From NCBI RefSeq assembly GCF_900112775.1, contig NZ_FOYZ01000004.1, positions 152,530 through 216,529 of the forward strand: 64,000 bases of DNA, in the 5' to 3' direction. The stretch is from Anaeromicropila populeti. Lineage in GTDB: Bacteria > Bacillota > Clostridia > Lachnospirales > Lachnospiraceae. The notes beneath the pieces were generated by a model. It ran no database searches, was not told the origin of the DNA, and saw only the letters and a program-made list of their open reading frames with translations. Each line of letters opens with the position of its first letter. Position 1 is the first letter of the stretch. The translations under genes were made by a program, and so were the position numbers. This document shows positions 46,368-54,329 of the stretch, one piece after another.

Positions 46368-47780
46368 ATGGAAAAAAATAACTCTTTATTAAATATACAT
46401 GAATATATGGAAGTGGTACTGGATAAGTTTCATGATGGAATTTATATTACAGATGGAGATGCTAATACCATTTATCTCAATGACAGCTATGAAGCAATTA
46501 GTGGATTGAGAAAGTCAGAAATGATGGGAAGGAATATGAAGGAACTGGTTGCCCAGGGAGTGGTTTCACGAAGTGGTACGCTGGCAGTATTAGATTCGGG
46601 AGAAGAAATTACAGTTGAGCAAAGTTTTCGGACGGGAAAGAGAGCGGTTATTACCAGTACGCCCATATATGATACCCATGAGAAAAAGAAAAAAATCAGT
46701 ATGGTTGTCACCATAGTACGGGAAATAACGGAAATCTATGCGATTCGTAAAGAATTGAAAAGAAAAGAAGAACAAAATAGAAACTATTTGAATGAGATAG
46801 AGAAAATCAGAAGGGAGCTGGAAGGAGATGTGGAAATGGTAGCTGTTAATTCGGCAACCATTAGTCTGCTTCGGCTGGCAGAAAGAGCAGCAGCTCTAGA
46901 GATTCCTATTTTAATATCTGGGGAGACCGGGGCAGGAAAGGAAAAGCTGGCTCAATATATACATAAGCATTCTAAAAGAGCAGAATTTCCTTTTGTAAGG
47001 CTGGATTTCTCTGTTTTGCAAGAAGAAAATCTGCAAAAGGAATTGATCGGATATGTGGACGTGAAAACAAAGGAAAGCCATATGGGCATATTAGAAAATG
47101 CAGAAGGCGGTATTCTTTTTATTGAAGAGCTTGGGCATATGCCTAAAGAAGTACAGGGGCTTTTTCTGGCACTTCTGGAGGATGGAAATATTCGAAGCGA
47201 GGAAGGAATATTCCGCCGTTGGAATATTTGCATTATTGCAGCAAGCCTGTATTCTATAGAAGAACTGCGAGCCAGTAAGGAAGTCAGTCCTAAGCTGATA
47301 GATAAGTTTTCACTTTTTCCCTTAACTGTACCGCCTTTGCGTGAGAGAAAAGAAGATATCATTCCCCTTGCTAATTATTTTTTAGGCAGATATAATCGGA
47401 AAACGGGAGAAATAAAGCGATTTGACAAGGAAAGCTACATGGAAATGTTAGATTACCATTGGCCTGGAAATGTAACAGAACTAGGGAATCTGGTGCAGCA
47501 GTCGGCAATTATTAGTGAAGGGGAAGCGATTGGAAAGGACGATATTTTTATAAAAGGAAATGTGGAATATTACAATCGTCGTGTACGGGAGTTTCCAGAA
47601 AAGGTAAATTTAAAACAGTCGGTAGCTGAGCTGGAAGCAGAGTATATGACTTATGCGTATGAAAAATTTCATAATACCAGAGAAGCAGCAGAGTGGCTTG
47701 GCATGGATAATTCCACGTTTGTCAGAAAACGACAGCGGTATGTTAAGATGGGGCTTATGAGAACAGATAAAAAAATATAA
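46368..47780 (+). CDS. PAS-AAA+-Fis regulator lacking the sigma-54 GAFTGA loop
   Basis: A 470-residue regulator built like a sigma-54 activator: PAS domain (about 10-125, DGIYITDGDANTIYLN), short coiled linker, AAA+ domain (about 155-385) and Fis-type helix-turn-helix at the C-terminus (TREAAEWLGMDNSTFVRKRQ). Walker A is intact (GETGAGKE) and the arginine-finger region is present (PLRERKEDI). Where the sigma-54 contact loop GAFTGA should be, after ELIGY, the sequence reads VDVKTKESHMG, so the loop is lost, and the Walker B Asp is Glu (LFIEEL). It probably cannot open sigma-54 promoters and may act as a ligand-responsive DNA-binding regulator, in the manner of TyrR. It is directly upstream of the 4-hydroxybutyrate genes, whose promoter is sigma-70-like. 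Confidence 0.85.
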   Translation: MEKNNSLLNIHEYMEVVLDKFHDGIYITDGDANTIYLNDSYEAISGLRKSEMMGRNMKELVAQGVVSRSGTLAVLDSGEEITVEQSFRTGKRAVITSTPIYDTHEKKKKISMVVTIVREITEIYAIRKELKRKEEQNRNYLNEIEKIRRELEGDVEMVAVNSATISLLRLAERAAALEIPILISGETGAGKEKLAQYIHKHSKRAEFPFVRLDFSVLQEENLQKELIGYVDVKTKESHMGILENAEGGILFIEELGHMPKEVQGLFLALLEDGNIRSEEGIFRRWNICIIAASLYSIEELRASKEVSPKLIDKFSLFPLTVPPLRERKEDIIPLANYFLGRYNRKTGEIKRFDKESYMEMLDYHWPGNVTELGNLVQQSAIISEGEAIGKDDIFIKGNVEYYNRRVREFPEKVNLKQSVAELEAEYMTYAYEKFHNTREAAEWLGMDNSTFVRKRQRYVKMGLMRTDKKI

Positions 47781-47786
47781 GTATAG

Positions 47787-47825
47787 AAAAGCAATTTTAC
47801 AATGTTTTGTAGGATTGCTTTTTTG
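47787..47825 (+). terminator. Rho-independent terminator after regulator gene
   Basis: AAAAGCAAT (47787-47795) pairs with ATTGCTTTT (47814-47822); an inner ACAA/TTGT pair extends the stem, and T residues follow. It ends the regulator transcript. Its 3' arm overlaps the -35 element of the next promoter. Confidence 0.7.
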
Positions 47826-47843
47826 ATGTAAAAATGATATAAT
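47815..47843 (+). promoter_or_regulatory. Sigma-70-type promoter for abfD operon
   Basis: TTGCTT (47815-47820) and TATAAT (47838-47843) are separated by exactly 17 bp, about 50 bp before the abfD start. The -10 box is perfect. No -24/-12 (GG/GC) sigma-54 element is seen here. Confidence 0.7.
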
Positions 47844-47895
47844 TGCAATAACACATCAATAGGTGCAAAAATGCAACGATTAGAAGGAGGAACTT

Positions 47896-49347
47896 ATGAG
47901 TTTAATGACAGGTGAAGAATATATCGAAAGTATACGTAAAATAAAAATGGAAATTTATATGTTTGGGGAAAAAATAGAAAACCCGGTGGATCACCCCATA
48001 TTAAGACCGTCGCTGAATTCTGTCAGAATGACGTATGATTTGGCACAGGACAGCCAGTATGCAGAGCTGATGACAACAAAGTCACCATTTACAGGTAATA
48101 CCATTAATCGTTTTACCCACATACACCAAAGTACGGAAGATTTAAAAAATAAAGTAAAAATGCAAAGATTATGTGGGCAGAAAACAGCCTCCTGCTTTCA
48201 GCGCTGCGTAGGGATGGATGCATTTAATGCGGAATATTCTACTACCTTTGAAATTGATAAAAAGTACGGAACAAAATACCATGAAAATTTTAAAAAGTTT
48301 ATGATGTATTGTCAGGAAAACGATTTAACAGTAGATGGTGCCATGACAGATCCAAAGGGTGACAGGTCCAAAGCACCCCATGCACAAGAGGATCCAGATT
48401 TGTACCTTCGAGTAGTAGAAAGAAGACCAGATGGAATTATTGTGCGTGGTGCAAAAGCGCATCAAACTGGAATTATCAATTCTCATGAAGTAATTGTAAT
48501 GCCAACAATTTCCATGGGACCAGATGATAAGGACTATGCGGTTTCCTTTGCAGTACCAACTGATACGGAAGGTCTTTTAATGATTATTGGACGTCAGTCT
48601 TGTGATACAAGAAAATTAGAAGAATCTGAATTAGACGTTGGAAATTCTGAATTTGGAGGAGTAGAGGCATTAGTTATTTTTGAAGATGTGTTTGTTCCGA
48701 ATGAAAGAATTTTCATGGATGGAGAAACAGAATTTGCAGGAGTATTAGTAGAGCGTTTTGCAGGCTATCATAGACAGTCTTATGGTGGATGTAAAGTTGG
48801 AGTGGGCGATGTACTGATAGGAGCTGCTGCTGTGATTGCAGAGTACAATGGCGCAGAAAAGGCTTCCGCTGTAAAGGATAAGCTGATTGAAATGACCCAT
48901 CTGAATGAAACTTTGTATTGCTGTGGAATTGCATGTTCTACAGAAGGAAAGGCAACAGAATCAGGAGCCTATTTAATTGATTTACTTCTTGCTAATGTAT
49001 GTAAACAAAATATTACCAGATTTCCTTATGAAATTGTCAGACTTGCAGAAGACATTGCAGGGGGCTTAATGGTAACAGCACCATCTGAAAAAGATTTTAG
49101 AGATCCTAAGTTAGGTGCTTATATTGATAAATATTTTAAGGGTGTTTCAGGTGTCAGCACAGAAAACAGATTTAGAATTTTAAGATTAATAGAAAATCTT
49201 GCTCTTGGTTCAGCCGCAGTAGGCTATCGTACAGAATCTATGCATGGGGCTGGTTCTCCACAGGCGCAGAGAATTATGATTGCAAGGCAGGGCAAGCTGG
49301 CATTTAAGAAAAAGCTGGCAAAAGAAATTGCCCATGTTACAGAATAA
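47896..49347 (+). CDS. abfD: 4-hydroxybutyryl-CoA dehydratase / vinylacetyl-CoA isomerase
   Basis: The product (483 residues) dehydrates 4-hydroxybutyryl-CoA to crotonyl-CoA by a radical mechanism that needs FAD and a [4Fe-4S] cluster. The cluster ligands known for the Clostridium aminobutyricum enzyme are present: Cys100 and Cys104 in SCFQRCVG, and His292 and Cys299 in YHRQSYGGCK. Length and the MTGEEYIES start fit the family. The ribosome-binding site is AGAAGGAGG. It is followed by a NifU-like Fe-S scaffold and a CoA-transferase, so the three make a unit for 4-hydroxybutyrate use: activation to the CoA ester, dehydration and entry into butyrate metabolism. The enzyme is oxygen-sensitive, which supports an anaerobic host. 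Confidence 0.95.
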   Translation: MSLMTGEEYIESIRKIKMEIYMFGEKIENPVDHPILRPSLNSVRMTYDLAQDSQYAELMTTKSPFTGNTINRFTHIHQSTEDLKNKVKMQRLCGQKTASCFQRCVGMDAFNAEYSTTFEIDKKYGTKYHENFKKFMMYCQENDLTVDGAMTDPKGDRSKAPHAQEDPDLYLRVVERRPDGIIVRGAKAHQTGIINSHEVIVMPTISMGPDDKDYAVSFAVPTDTEGLLMIIGRQSCDTRKLEESELDVGNSEFGGVEALVIFEDVFVPNERIFMDGETEFAGVLVERFAGYHRQSYGGCKVGVGDVLIGAAAVIAEYNGAEKASAVKDKLIEMTHLNETLYCCGIACSTEGKATESGAYLIDLLLANVCKQNITRFPYEIVRLAEDIAGGLMVTAPSEKDFRDPKLGAYIDKYFKGVSGVSTENRFRILRLIENLALGSAAVGYRTESMHGAGSPQAQRIMIARQGKLAFKKKLAKEIAHVTE

Positions 49348-49369
49348 ATAGTTTAACGGAGGCGCCTTT

Positions 49370-49666
49370 ATGGATGAGATTTCAATAGAAGCATTAGAAC
49401 AAGCAATGGATGAAAAAATTCGTCCAGAATTATCTCTTCATGGAGGTGATATCTGGGTGGAACAACTGAAAGATGGCGTGCTGCATGTCCGGTTGCTTGG
49501 ACAGTGCAGCGGATGCCCCTCCGCTGAGCTGACAATGGAAAATGTGGTAAACCAAGTGTTAAAAGAAAATTTTCCTAGTCTGAAACAGGTTGTTTTAGTG
49601 ACAGGGGTAAGCGATGATTTAATTCAACAAGCCAAGTTGTTATTAAACAGAAGAAAAAAACAGTAA
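49370..49666 (+). CDS. NifU C-terminal-domain Fe-S scaffold protein
   Basis: The product is 98 residues and consists of the NifU C-terminal (Nfu) domain only. Marks are LSLHGGDIWVEQL and the cluster-binding CSGCPSA motif with two Cys. It can carry and donate an Fe-S cluster. It lies 22 bp after the abfD gene and before the CoA-transferase, with ACGGAGGCG as ribosome-binding site. The position suggests that it helps to mature the [4Fe-4S] cluster of the dehydratase. This role is inferred from position. Confidence 0.9.
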   Translation: MDEISIEALEQAMDEKIRPELSLHGGDIWVEQLKDGVLHVRLLGQCSGCPSAELTMENVVNQVLKENFPSLKQVVLVTGVSDDLIQQAKLLLNRRKKQ

Positions 49667-49713
49667 GAACTTTTATAGCTGATAGGAAAACAGAATGGAG
49701 AGGATAGTGTAGT

Positions 49714-51030
49714 ATGGATTGGCAAGAGAGGTATGGAGACAGAATTTGTACAGCAGAAGAAGCGGTTTCCCACATCCAATCTGGGAACCGGGTTGTGGTT
49801 GCTCACGCGTGTAGTGAACCAGTGGTTCTGACAGATGCCTTGGTACAATATGCGGAAAAATATAGTTATGAAAATGTAGAAATTGTGCATATGGTTCCAA
49901 TGGGGAAAGCAGGATACTGTAAACCTGGCATGGAAAAGCATTTCAGACATAATGGACTTTTTTTAGGAGCATCTACAAGAGATGCTGTTGCAGAGGGAAG
50001 AGGGGATTATACACCTGTTTTCTTTTCTGAGATACCAGAACTGATTCGTACAAAGCTGCGTCCAGATGTTGCTTTGCTTCAGGTAAGTGAGCCAGATGAA
50101 CATGGGTATTGTTCGCTGGGGCTATCTTGTGATTATACATGGGAAGGTGCAAAAAGTGCGGCAATCAGAATTGCACAGATGAATAAAGAAATGCCAAGAG
50201 TACTAGGCGACAATTTTATACATGTCAGTGAAATTGATTATATTGTGCCTGAGGATGTAAAAATTATCCAGTTGCAGCCTCCTAAAATCGGAGAGGTACA
50301 AAAAAAAATTGGAGAAAATGTTGCGTCCCTAATAAAGGATAGAGATTGTCTTCAATTGGGAATTGGTGCAATTCCAGATGCAGTACTATTGTTTTTGAAA
50401 GACAAAAAGGATTTGGGTATTCATTCGGAAATGTTTTCTGACGGAGTAGTAGAGCTGATTGAAAAAGGTGTTATTACAAATAAATATAAGCAAATAGACA
50501 AGGATAAATGTGTAGCCACTTTTTTAATGGGTACAGACCGTTTATATGATTTTGTAAATAATAATCCAATGGTCTGCATGAAACCAGTAGATTATGTAAA
50601 TGATCCAAGAGTAATCTGTCAAAATGATAATGTAGTGTCTGTTAATTCTTGTGTTGAGGTAGATTTGATGGGACAAGTGTGTTCAGAATCAGTAGGGTTA
50701 AAGCAGATTTCTGGCATTGGTGGACAGGTTGATTTTGTTAGAGGTGCTAATCTGTCAAAAGGTGGAAGAACCATTATGGCCATGCCAGCAACAGCGGCAA
50801 AAGGCACTGTGTCAAAAATTGTGCCACTGCTCACTCCTGGTGCAGCGGTAACGACTTCCCGCTGTGATGTGGATTATGTTGTAACAGAATATGGAATTGC
50901 ACAATTGCATGGAAATACATTAAAGGAAAGAGCCAGGCAGCTGATAGAAATAGCAGCACCTGAATTTCAAGAGGAATTAAAGGCAGAATTTGAAAAACGT
51001 TTTTACTGTAAATGGGTATCTTGTTCATAG
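49714..51030 (+). CDS. abfT: 4-hydroxybutyrate CoA-transferase
   Basis: A 438-residue class I CoA-transferase of the acetyl-CoA hydrolase/transferase family (Cat2/AbfT), predicted to move CoA from acetyl-CoA or butyryl-CoA to 4-hydroxybutyrate. The catalytic Glu is Glu239 in GIHSEMFSDGVVEL, close to Glu238 described for the clostridial enzyme. Other family segments are LQVSEPDEHGYCSLG, GIGAIPDAV and TEYGIAQLHG. It follows the Fe-S scaffold gene by 47 bp. The downstream fabZ gene is convergent, with only 7 bp between. Confidence 0.92.
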   Translation: MDWQERYGDRICTAEEAVSHIQSGNRVVVAHACSEPVVLTDALVQYAEKYSYENVEIVHMVPMGKAGYCKPGMEKHFRHNGLFLGASTRDAVAEGRGDYTPVFFSEIPELIRTKLRPDVALLQVSEPDEHGYCSLGLSCDYTWEGAKSAAIRIAQMNKEMPRVLGDNFIHVSEIDYIVPEDVKIIQLQPPKIGEVQKKIGENVASLIKDRDCLQLGIGAIPDAVLLFLKDKKDLGIHSEMFSDGVVELIEKGVITNKYKQIDKDKCVATFLMGTDRLYDFVNNNPMVCMKPVDYVNDPRVICQNDNVVSVNSCVEVDLMGQVCSESVGLKQISGIGGQVDFVRGANLSKGGRTIMAMPATAAKGTVSKIVPLLTPGAAVTTSRCDVDYVVTEYGIAQLHGNTLKERARQLIEIAAPEFQEELKAEFEKRFYCKWVSCS

Positions 51031-51037
51031 GATAAGA

Positions 51038-51463
51038 TTATTTCAGGGTAAGGGTAATTAAACCAGATGCCGCCGTTTCATCCTTTAAATAGGCTGTCAC
51101 TTTACAGTCATAGACGTCATTTCCACCATTGGTAACAAGCTCTGCGTTTAGAACCAGGGTATCAGAAGGAACTGCCAGACGTAAATATCTCATTTTTGAT
51201 ACACAGCTTAGTAAAGGCAGTTTTCCCTGATTACCAGGGATGGTAAGAAGCAGAATGGAAGCCGTCTGTGCCAGACATTCCGTTATATAAATGCCAGGAA
51301 GTACTGGCTGTCCAGGGAAATGCCCTTGGAAAATGTCCCAGGAAGGTTCTAAAAAAATACCTGCTTCAATTGAATTCTCAGGAATCAACTGATAAACCTG
51401 GTCAACAAGAAGAATTGGGGAGCGATGAGGAAGAATTTCTTTGATTTCAGCTTGATTAAACAT
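51038..51463 (-). CDS. fabZ: FabZ-type 3-hydroxyacyl-ACP dehydratase
   Basis: The 141-residue product is a hot-dog-fold dehydratase that removes water from 3-hydroxyacyl-ACP. Family marks are EILPHRSPILLVD at the N-terminus, the catalytic His in GHFPGQPVLPG and the Glu in YITECLAQ. The start is ATG 51463 (MFNQAEIKEILPH); the frame is open further upstream but contains only low-complexity, hydrophobic residues that do not belong to the family. It diverges from the ACP-ligase-LuxE-LuxC operon, and probably serves that acyl chain rather than, or as well as, the main fatty-acid pathway. Confidence 0.9.
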   Translation of the reverse strand: MFNQAEIKEILPHRSPILLVDQVYQLIPENSIEAGIFLEPSWDIFQGHFPGQPVLPGIYITECLAQTASILLLTIPGNQGKLPLLSCVSKMRYLRLAVPSDTLVLNAELVTNGGNDVYDCKVTAYLKDETAASGLITLTLK

Positions 51464-51490
51464 ATTAGCACATCCATTCTTTTTTGAATT

Positions 51491-51519
51491 AGTATAAAGG
51501 ATTGAAAATAAATAGTAAA
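51491..51519 (-). promoter_or_regulatory. Promoter for fabZ
   Basis: Reading the minus strand, TTTACT (complement of 51514-51519) and TATACT (complement of 51491-51496) are separated by 17 bp and lie just upstream of the fabZ start. The divergent ACP gene starts 19 bp on the other side, so one short region drives both directions. Confidence 0.5.
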
Positions 51520-51537
51520 GGATTTTAGGAGGGAAAA

Positions 51538-51783
51538 ATGACAAATTTAGAAAAATATCAGGAAGTGTTAAAAAAACATTTAGGTGCAACGGAAGAGGAA
51601 CTAAATGATGAAAAAATGGTATATAACCGTTATCCCAAATGGGACTCGGTGAGACATATGAGTATTGTGGCAGAACTAGAAGAAAAATTTGACATTTCAT
51701 TTGAAACATTAGATATTACTTCGTTTAACCAATATTCTGCTGGAATAGAAATACTGGAGAAACTGGGAGTTAGCATGCAGTAA
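51538..51783 (+). CDS. Acyl carrier protein of LuxC/LuxE operon
   Basis: An 81-residue carrier protein. The phosphopantetheine Ser is in KWDSVRHMSIVAELEEKF. The rest has the three-helix pattern (LDITSFNQYSAGIEILEKL at the end). It is the first gene of a four-gene unit with an adenylate-forming ligase, a LuxE-like and a LuxC-like protein, each with a good ribosome-binding site and gaps of about 20 bp or less. It is the likely platform on which the ligase loads the acyl group and FabZ acts. It is unlike the PKS donor ACP in its signature. Confidence 0.88.
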   Translation: MTNLEKYQEVLKKHLGATEEELNDEKMVYNRYPKWDSVRHMSIVAELEEKFDISFETLDITSFNQYSAGIEILEKLGVSMQ

Positions 51784-51804
51784 CTGGTAAAAAGGAGGCG
51801 TTCT

Positions 51805-53229
51805 ATGCTTTTTGGAATAGAAAAAAGGCCAACAGACCAGAGGGCGTTTTGTTCAGAGGATGGAACCATTGTTACGTATGGTGCATTGGTGGAACTGGTG
51901 AGACGGTTTGTCAAAATAAAGCTAAAGAGGGCATTGGTATTCTGCTTGTGTGAAAATTCGCCAGGTGCTGTGACTGGGTACCTGGGAATCATGGAAGCTG
52001 GATGTGTTCCATTGCTTTTAGATGCAAAGCTGAAGGAAGAGATACTGGACTCATTACTCAAACAGTATCAGCCAGCATACTTATGGGTGCCAGATAATTG
52101 TGAAAAAGAATATATTTTAAATAGCTGTCCAGTTCTATTTCAATGCTTTGGGTATAAGCTGTATCAGACGGAATATGCGCCATATCCCATGGCAGATAAT
52201 CTGGCACTTTTACTTACGACCTCAGGAAGCACAGGAAGCCCAAAGCTAGTCCGATTGAGCAGAAAAAATATTATAGAGAATGGAAAAGCAATTGTCAAGT
52301 ATTTGCAAATAGATAAAGAGGAACGAGCTATCACTTCGCTGCCCATGCAGTATACCTATGGTTTGTCTGTTATTCACAGCCATTTGCTGGCAGGAGGCAG
52401 TGTTCTGTTAACCAAATCCAGTATAGTACAGCAGTCCTTTTGGAATTTCTTTGAAAAAGAGCGCGCAACGAGCCTGGCAGGTGTACCCTATACCTATGAG
52501 TTATTAAAAAAAATTCGTTTTTTTGAAAGACAGAGTACTCATTTACATGTGCTGACTCAGGCAGGGGGCGGGTTATCAGAAACACTACAAAAGGAAATTG
52601 GTGAGTGGGCAGTAAAAAGTCAAGTACGTTTTTATATTATGTACGGGCAGACAGAGGCAACGGCAAGAATGAGTTATCTTCCACCAGAAAAATGTCTGGA
52701 TAAGCCAGGAAGTATTGGAATTCCCATTCCAGAAGGAAAATTTTTTATAGTTGATTCAGAAGGAAAAGAAATAAAACAGCAGGGTTTGATAGGAGAACTG
52801 GTTTATCAGGGTTCCAATGTATCACTGGGATATGCAGAATGCAGGATGGATTTGCAAAAACAGGATGAACGTCAGGGAATACTAGAAACGGGAGATTTGG
52901 CCAGAATGGACAGTGAAGGCTATTATTATATTGTAGGTAGAAAAAGCCGCTTTATTAAGTTATTTGGAAGCCGGATTAGCCTGGATGATTGTGAGAGGCT
53001 GTTAAAGGAAAAGTATCCTGGTACAGAAATTGCTTGTATTAGTTATCAGGAAAAGCTAATTATTTTTACAACGGAGGAAACTATTGTAGATAAAGTATAT
53101 GAGTACCTGACAGAGCATATTCAAATAAATACTCAATCTTATTCCTGTATTTTACTAGATACCATTCCAATAAGTGAGTCCGGAAAAATTATATATAGGG
53201 AACTAGAACGTTATTTAAGTATTACGTAA
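51805..53229 (+). CDS. AMP-forming acyl-acid ligase
   Basis: The product (474 residues) belongs to the ANL adenylate-forming superfamily, which activates an acid with ATP and passes it to CoA or a carrier protein. Motifs are LLTTSGSTGSPKLV (P-loop-like A3), YGQTEATARM (A5), ETGDLARMD (A7) and GRKSRFIKLFGSRISLDD (A8); the C-terminal Lys of A10 lies in SESGKIIYREL. The N-terminal part is a little short for the family. Its place directly after the ACP suggests that the ACP is the acceptor. The acid substrate cannot be read from the sequence. Confidence 0.9.
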   Translation: MLFGIEKRPTDQRAFCSEDGTIVTYGALVELVRRFVKIKLKRALVFCLCENSPGAVTGYLGIMEAGCVPLLLDAKLKEEILDSLLKQYQPAYLWVPDNCEKEYILNSCPVLFQCFGYKLYQTEYAPYPMADNLALLLTTSGSTGSPKLVRLSRKNIIENGKAIVKYLQIDKEERAITSLPMQYTYGLSVIHSHLLAGGSVLLTKSSIVQQSFWNFFEKERATSLAGVPYTYELLKKIRFFERQSTHLHVLTQAGGGLSETLQKEIGEWAVKSQVRFYIMYGQTEATARMSYLPPEKCLDKPGSIGIPIPEGKFFIVDSEGKEIKQQGLIGELVYQGSNVSLGYAECRMDLQKQDERQGILETGDLARMDSEGYYYIVGRKSRFIKLFGSRISLDDCERLLKEKYPGTEIACISYQEKLIIFTTEETIVDKVYEYLTEHIQINTQSYSCILLDTIPISESGKIIYRELERYLSIT

Positions 53230-53249
53230 ATTGTAAGGGAGGAATTGGT

Positions 53250-54329
53250 ATGCTGTTGTTTGATTTTGATTTTTCAGAATCTCCTTATCAAGAGGATAAA
53301 GCAGTAAAGGATATAAAATTTACAGAAAAGCTTATGTTATTAACAAGTTTTCATCAGAAAAATTGTTTGTACTACGGGGAAATGCTAAAGGCAGTACAGT
53401 ACAAGAAAGAATCAATATCCCATTACAGTGAGCTTCCATTTCTTCCAGTAGGTTTATTAAAACGCTTGACACTAAGTAGTCTGCCAGAAGGAGCTTTATA
53501 CAAGGTGGCAAGTTCATCTGGTACTTCAGGAACTAATAAATCCAGAATAATTTTAGATGGTGAAACAAGAATCATGCAGCAGAAAGCATTGACTGCCATT
53601 GGAGGAGATTTTCTAGGTAAAAAAAGAGTACCTATGTTGGTGATTGACAGACCACAGACGATTGAATATGAAAATGGATTTTCTGCAAGAACGGCTGGAA
53701 TTACGGGTTTTTCTATTTTTGGAAAAAACAGAACTTTTGCATTAAAGGAAAATATGATGCCAGATTATGAAAAGATTCAGGATTTCTTGTATAGATACGG
53801 AAAAGAATCTTTTTTTGTATTTGGCTTTACTTTTTTAGTTTGGAATTTTTTTGAGAAGTTATCGGAAATGAAAGAGTATTATTTTGATTTTTCCAATGGA
53901 ATGATAGTGCATGGAGGCGGTTGGAAGAGGCTGGCAGACAAAGCTGTCTCACGGACAGACTTTCAGAAAAAGTTAAAAGAAATAGCTGGCATTACTCAGA
54001 TACATGATTATTATGGAATGGCAGAGCAGACAGGCAGTATTTTTATGGAATGTGAGTATGGACATTTACACTGCTCAGATTTTTCGGGAATTATGATACG
54101 AAAACCAGAAGATTTTTCAGTTGCAAAGACAGGGGAAAAGGGAATTATTCAGACAATGTCTCTGTTGCCAGGCAGCTATCCAGGGCATAATTTGTTAACA
54201 GAGGATGAAGGAGTTATTTTAGGTGAGGATGATTGTCCCTGCCAGAGAAAAGGAGTTTATTTTCAAGTGTTGGGCAGACTGAAGCAGGCAGAAATAAGGG
54301 GGTGCAGTGATGTTTACACAGCAGATTGA
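53250..54329 (+). CDS. LuxE-like acyl-protein synthetase
   Basis: A 359-residue member of the LuxE family. In luminous bacteria LuxE activates a fatty acid with ATP and passes the acyl group through a C-terminal Cys to the LuxC reductase. Marks here are SSSGTSGTNKSRI, HGGGWKRL, IHDYYGMAEQTG and the C-terminal CPCQRKGVYFQVLGR, in which the acyl-accepting Cys should lie. The stop codon lies inside the next gene (about 20-bp overlap), so LuxE- and LuxC-like proteins are translationally coupled and probably form a complex. No luciferase genes are near, so the aldehyde is used for something else. Confidence 0.88.
   Translation: MLLFDFDFSESPYQEDKAVKDIKFTEKLMLLTSFHQKNCLYYGEMLKAVQYKKESISHYSELPFLPVGLLKRLTLSSLPEGALYKVASSSGTSGTNKSRIILDGETRIMQQKALTAIGGDFLGKKRVPMLVIDRPQTIEYENGFSARTAGITGFSIFGKNRTFALKENMMPDYEKIQDFLYRYGKESFFVFGFTFLVWNFFEKLSEMKEYYFDFSNGMIVHGGGWKRLADKAVSRTDFQKKLKEIAGITQIHDYYGMAEQTGSIFMECEYGHLHCSDFSGIMIRKPEDFSVAKTGEKGIIQTMSLLPGSYPGHNLLTEDEGVILGEDDCPCQRKGVYFQVLGRLKQAEIRGCSDVYTAD

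Noticed and set aside
51464-51709. Longer N-terminus for FabZ
   Set aside because: The extra residues are low-complexity and unlike the family; the family start fits ATG 51463 and a promoter lies in the extension.
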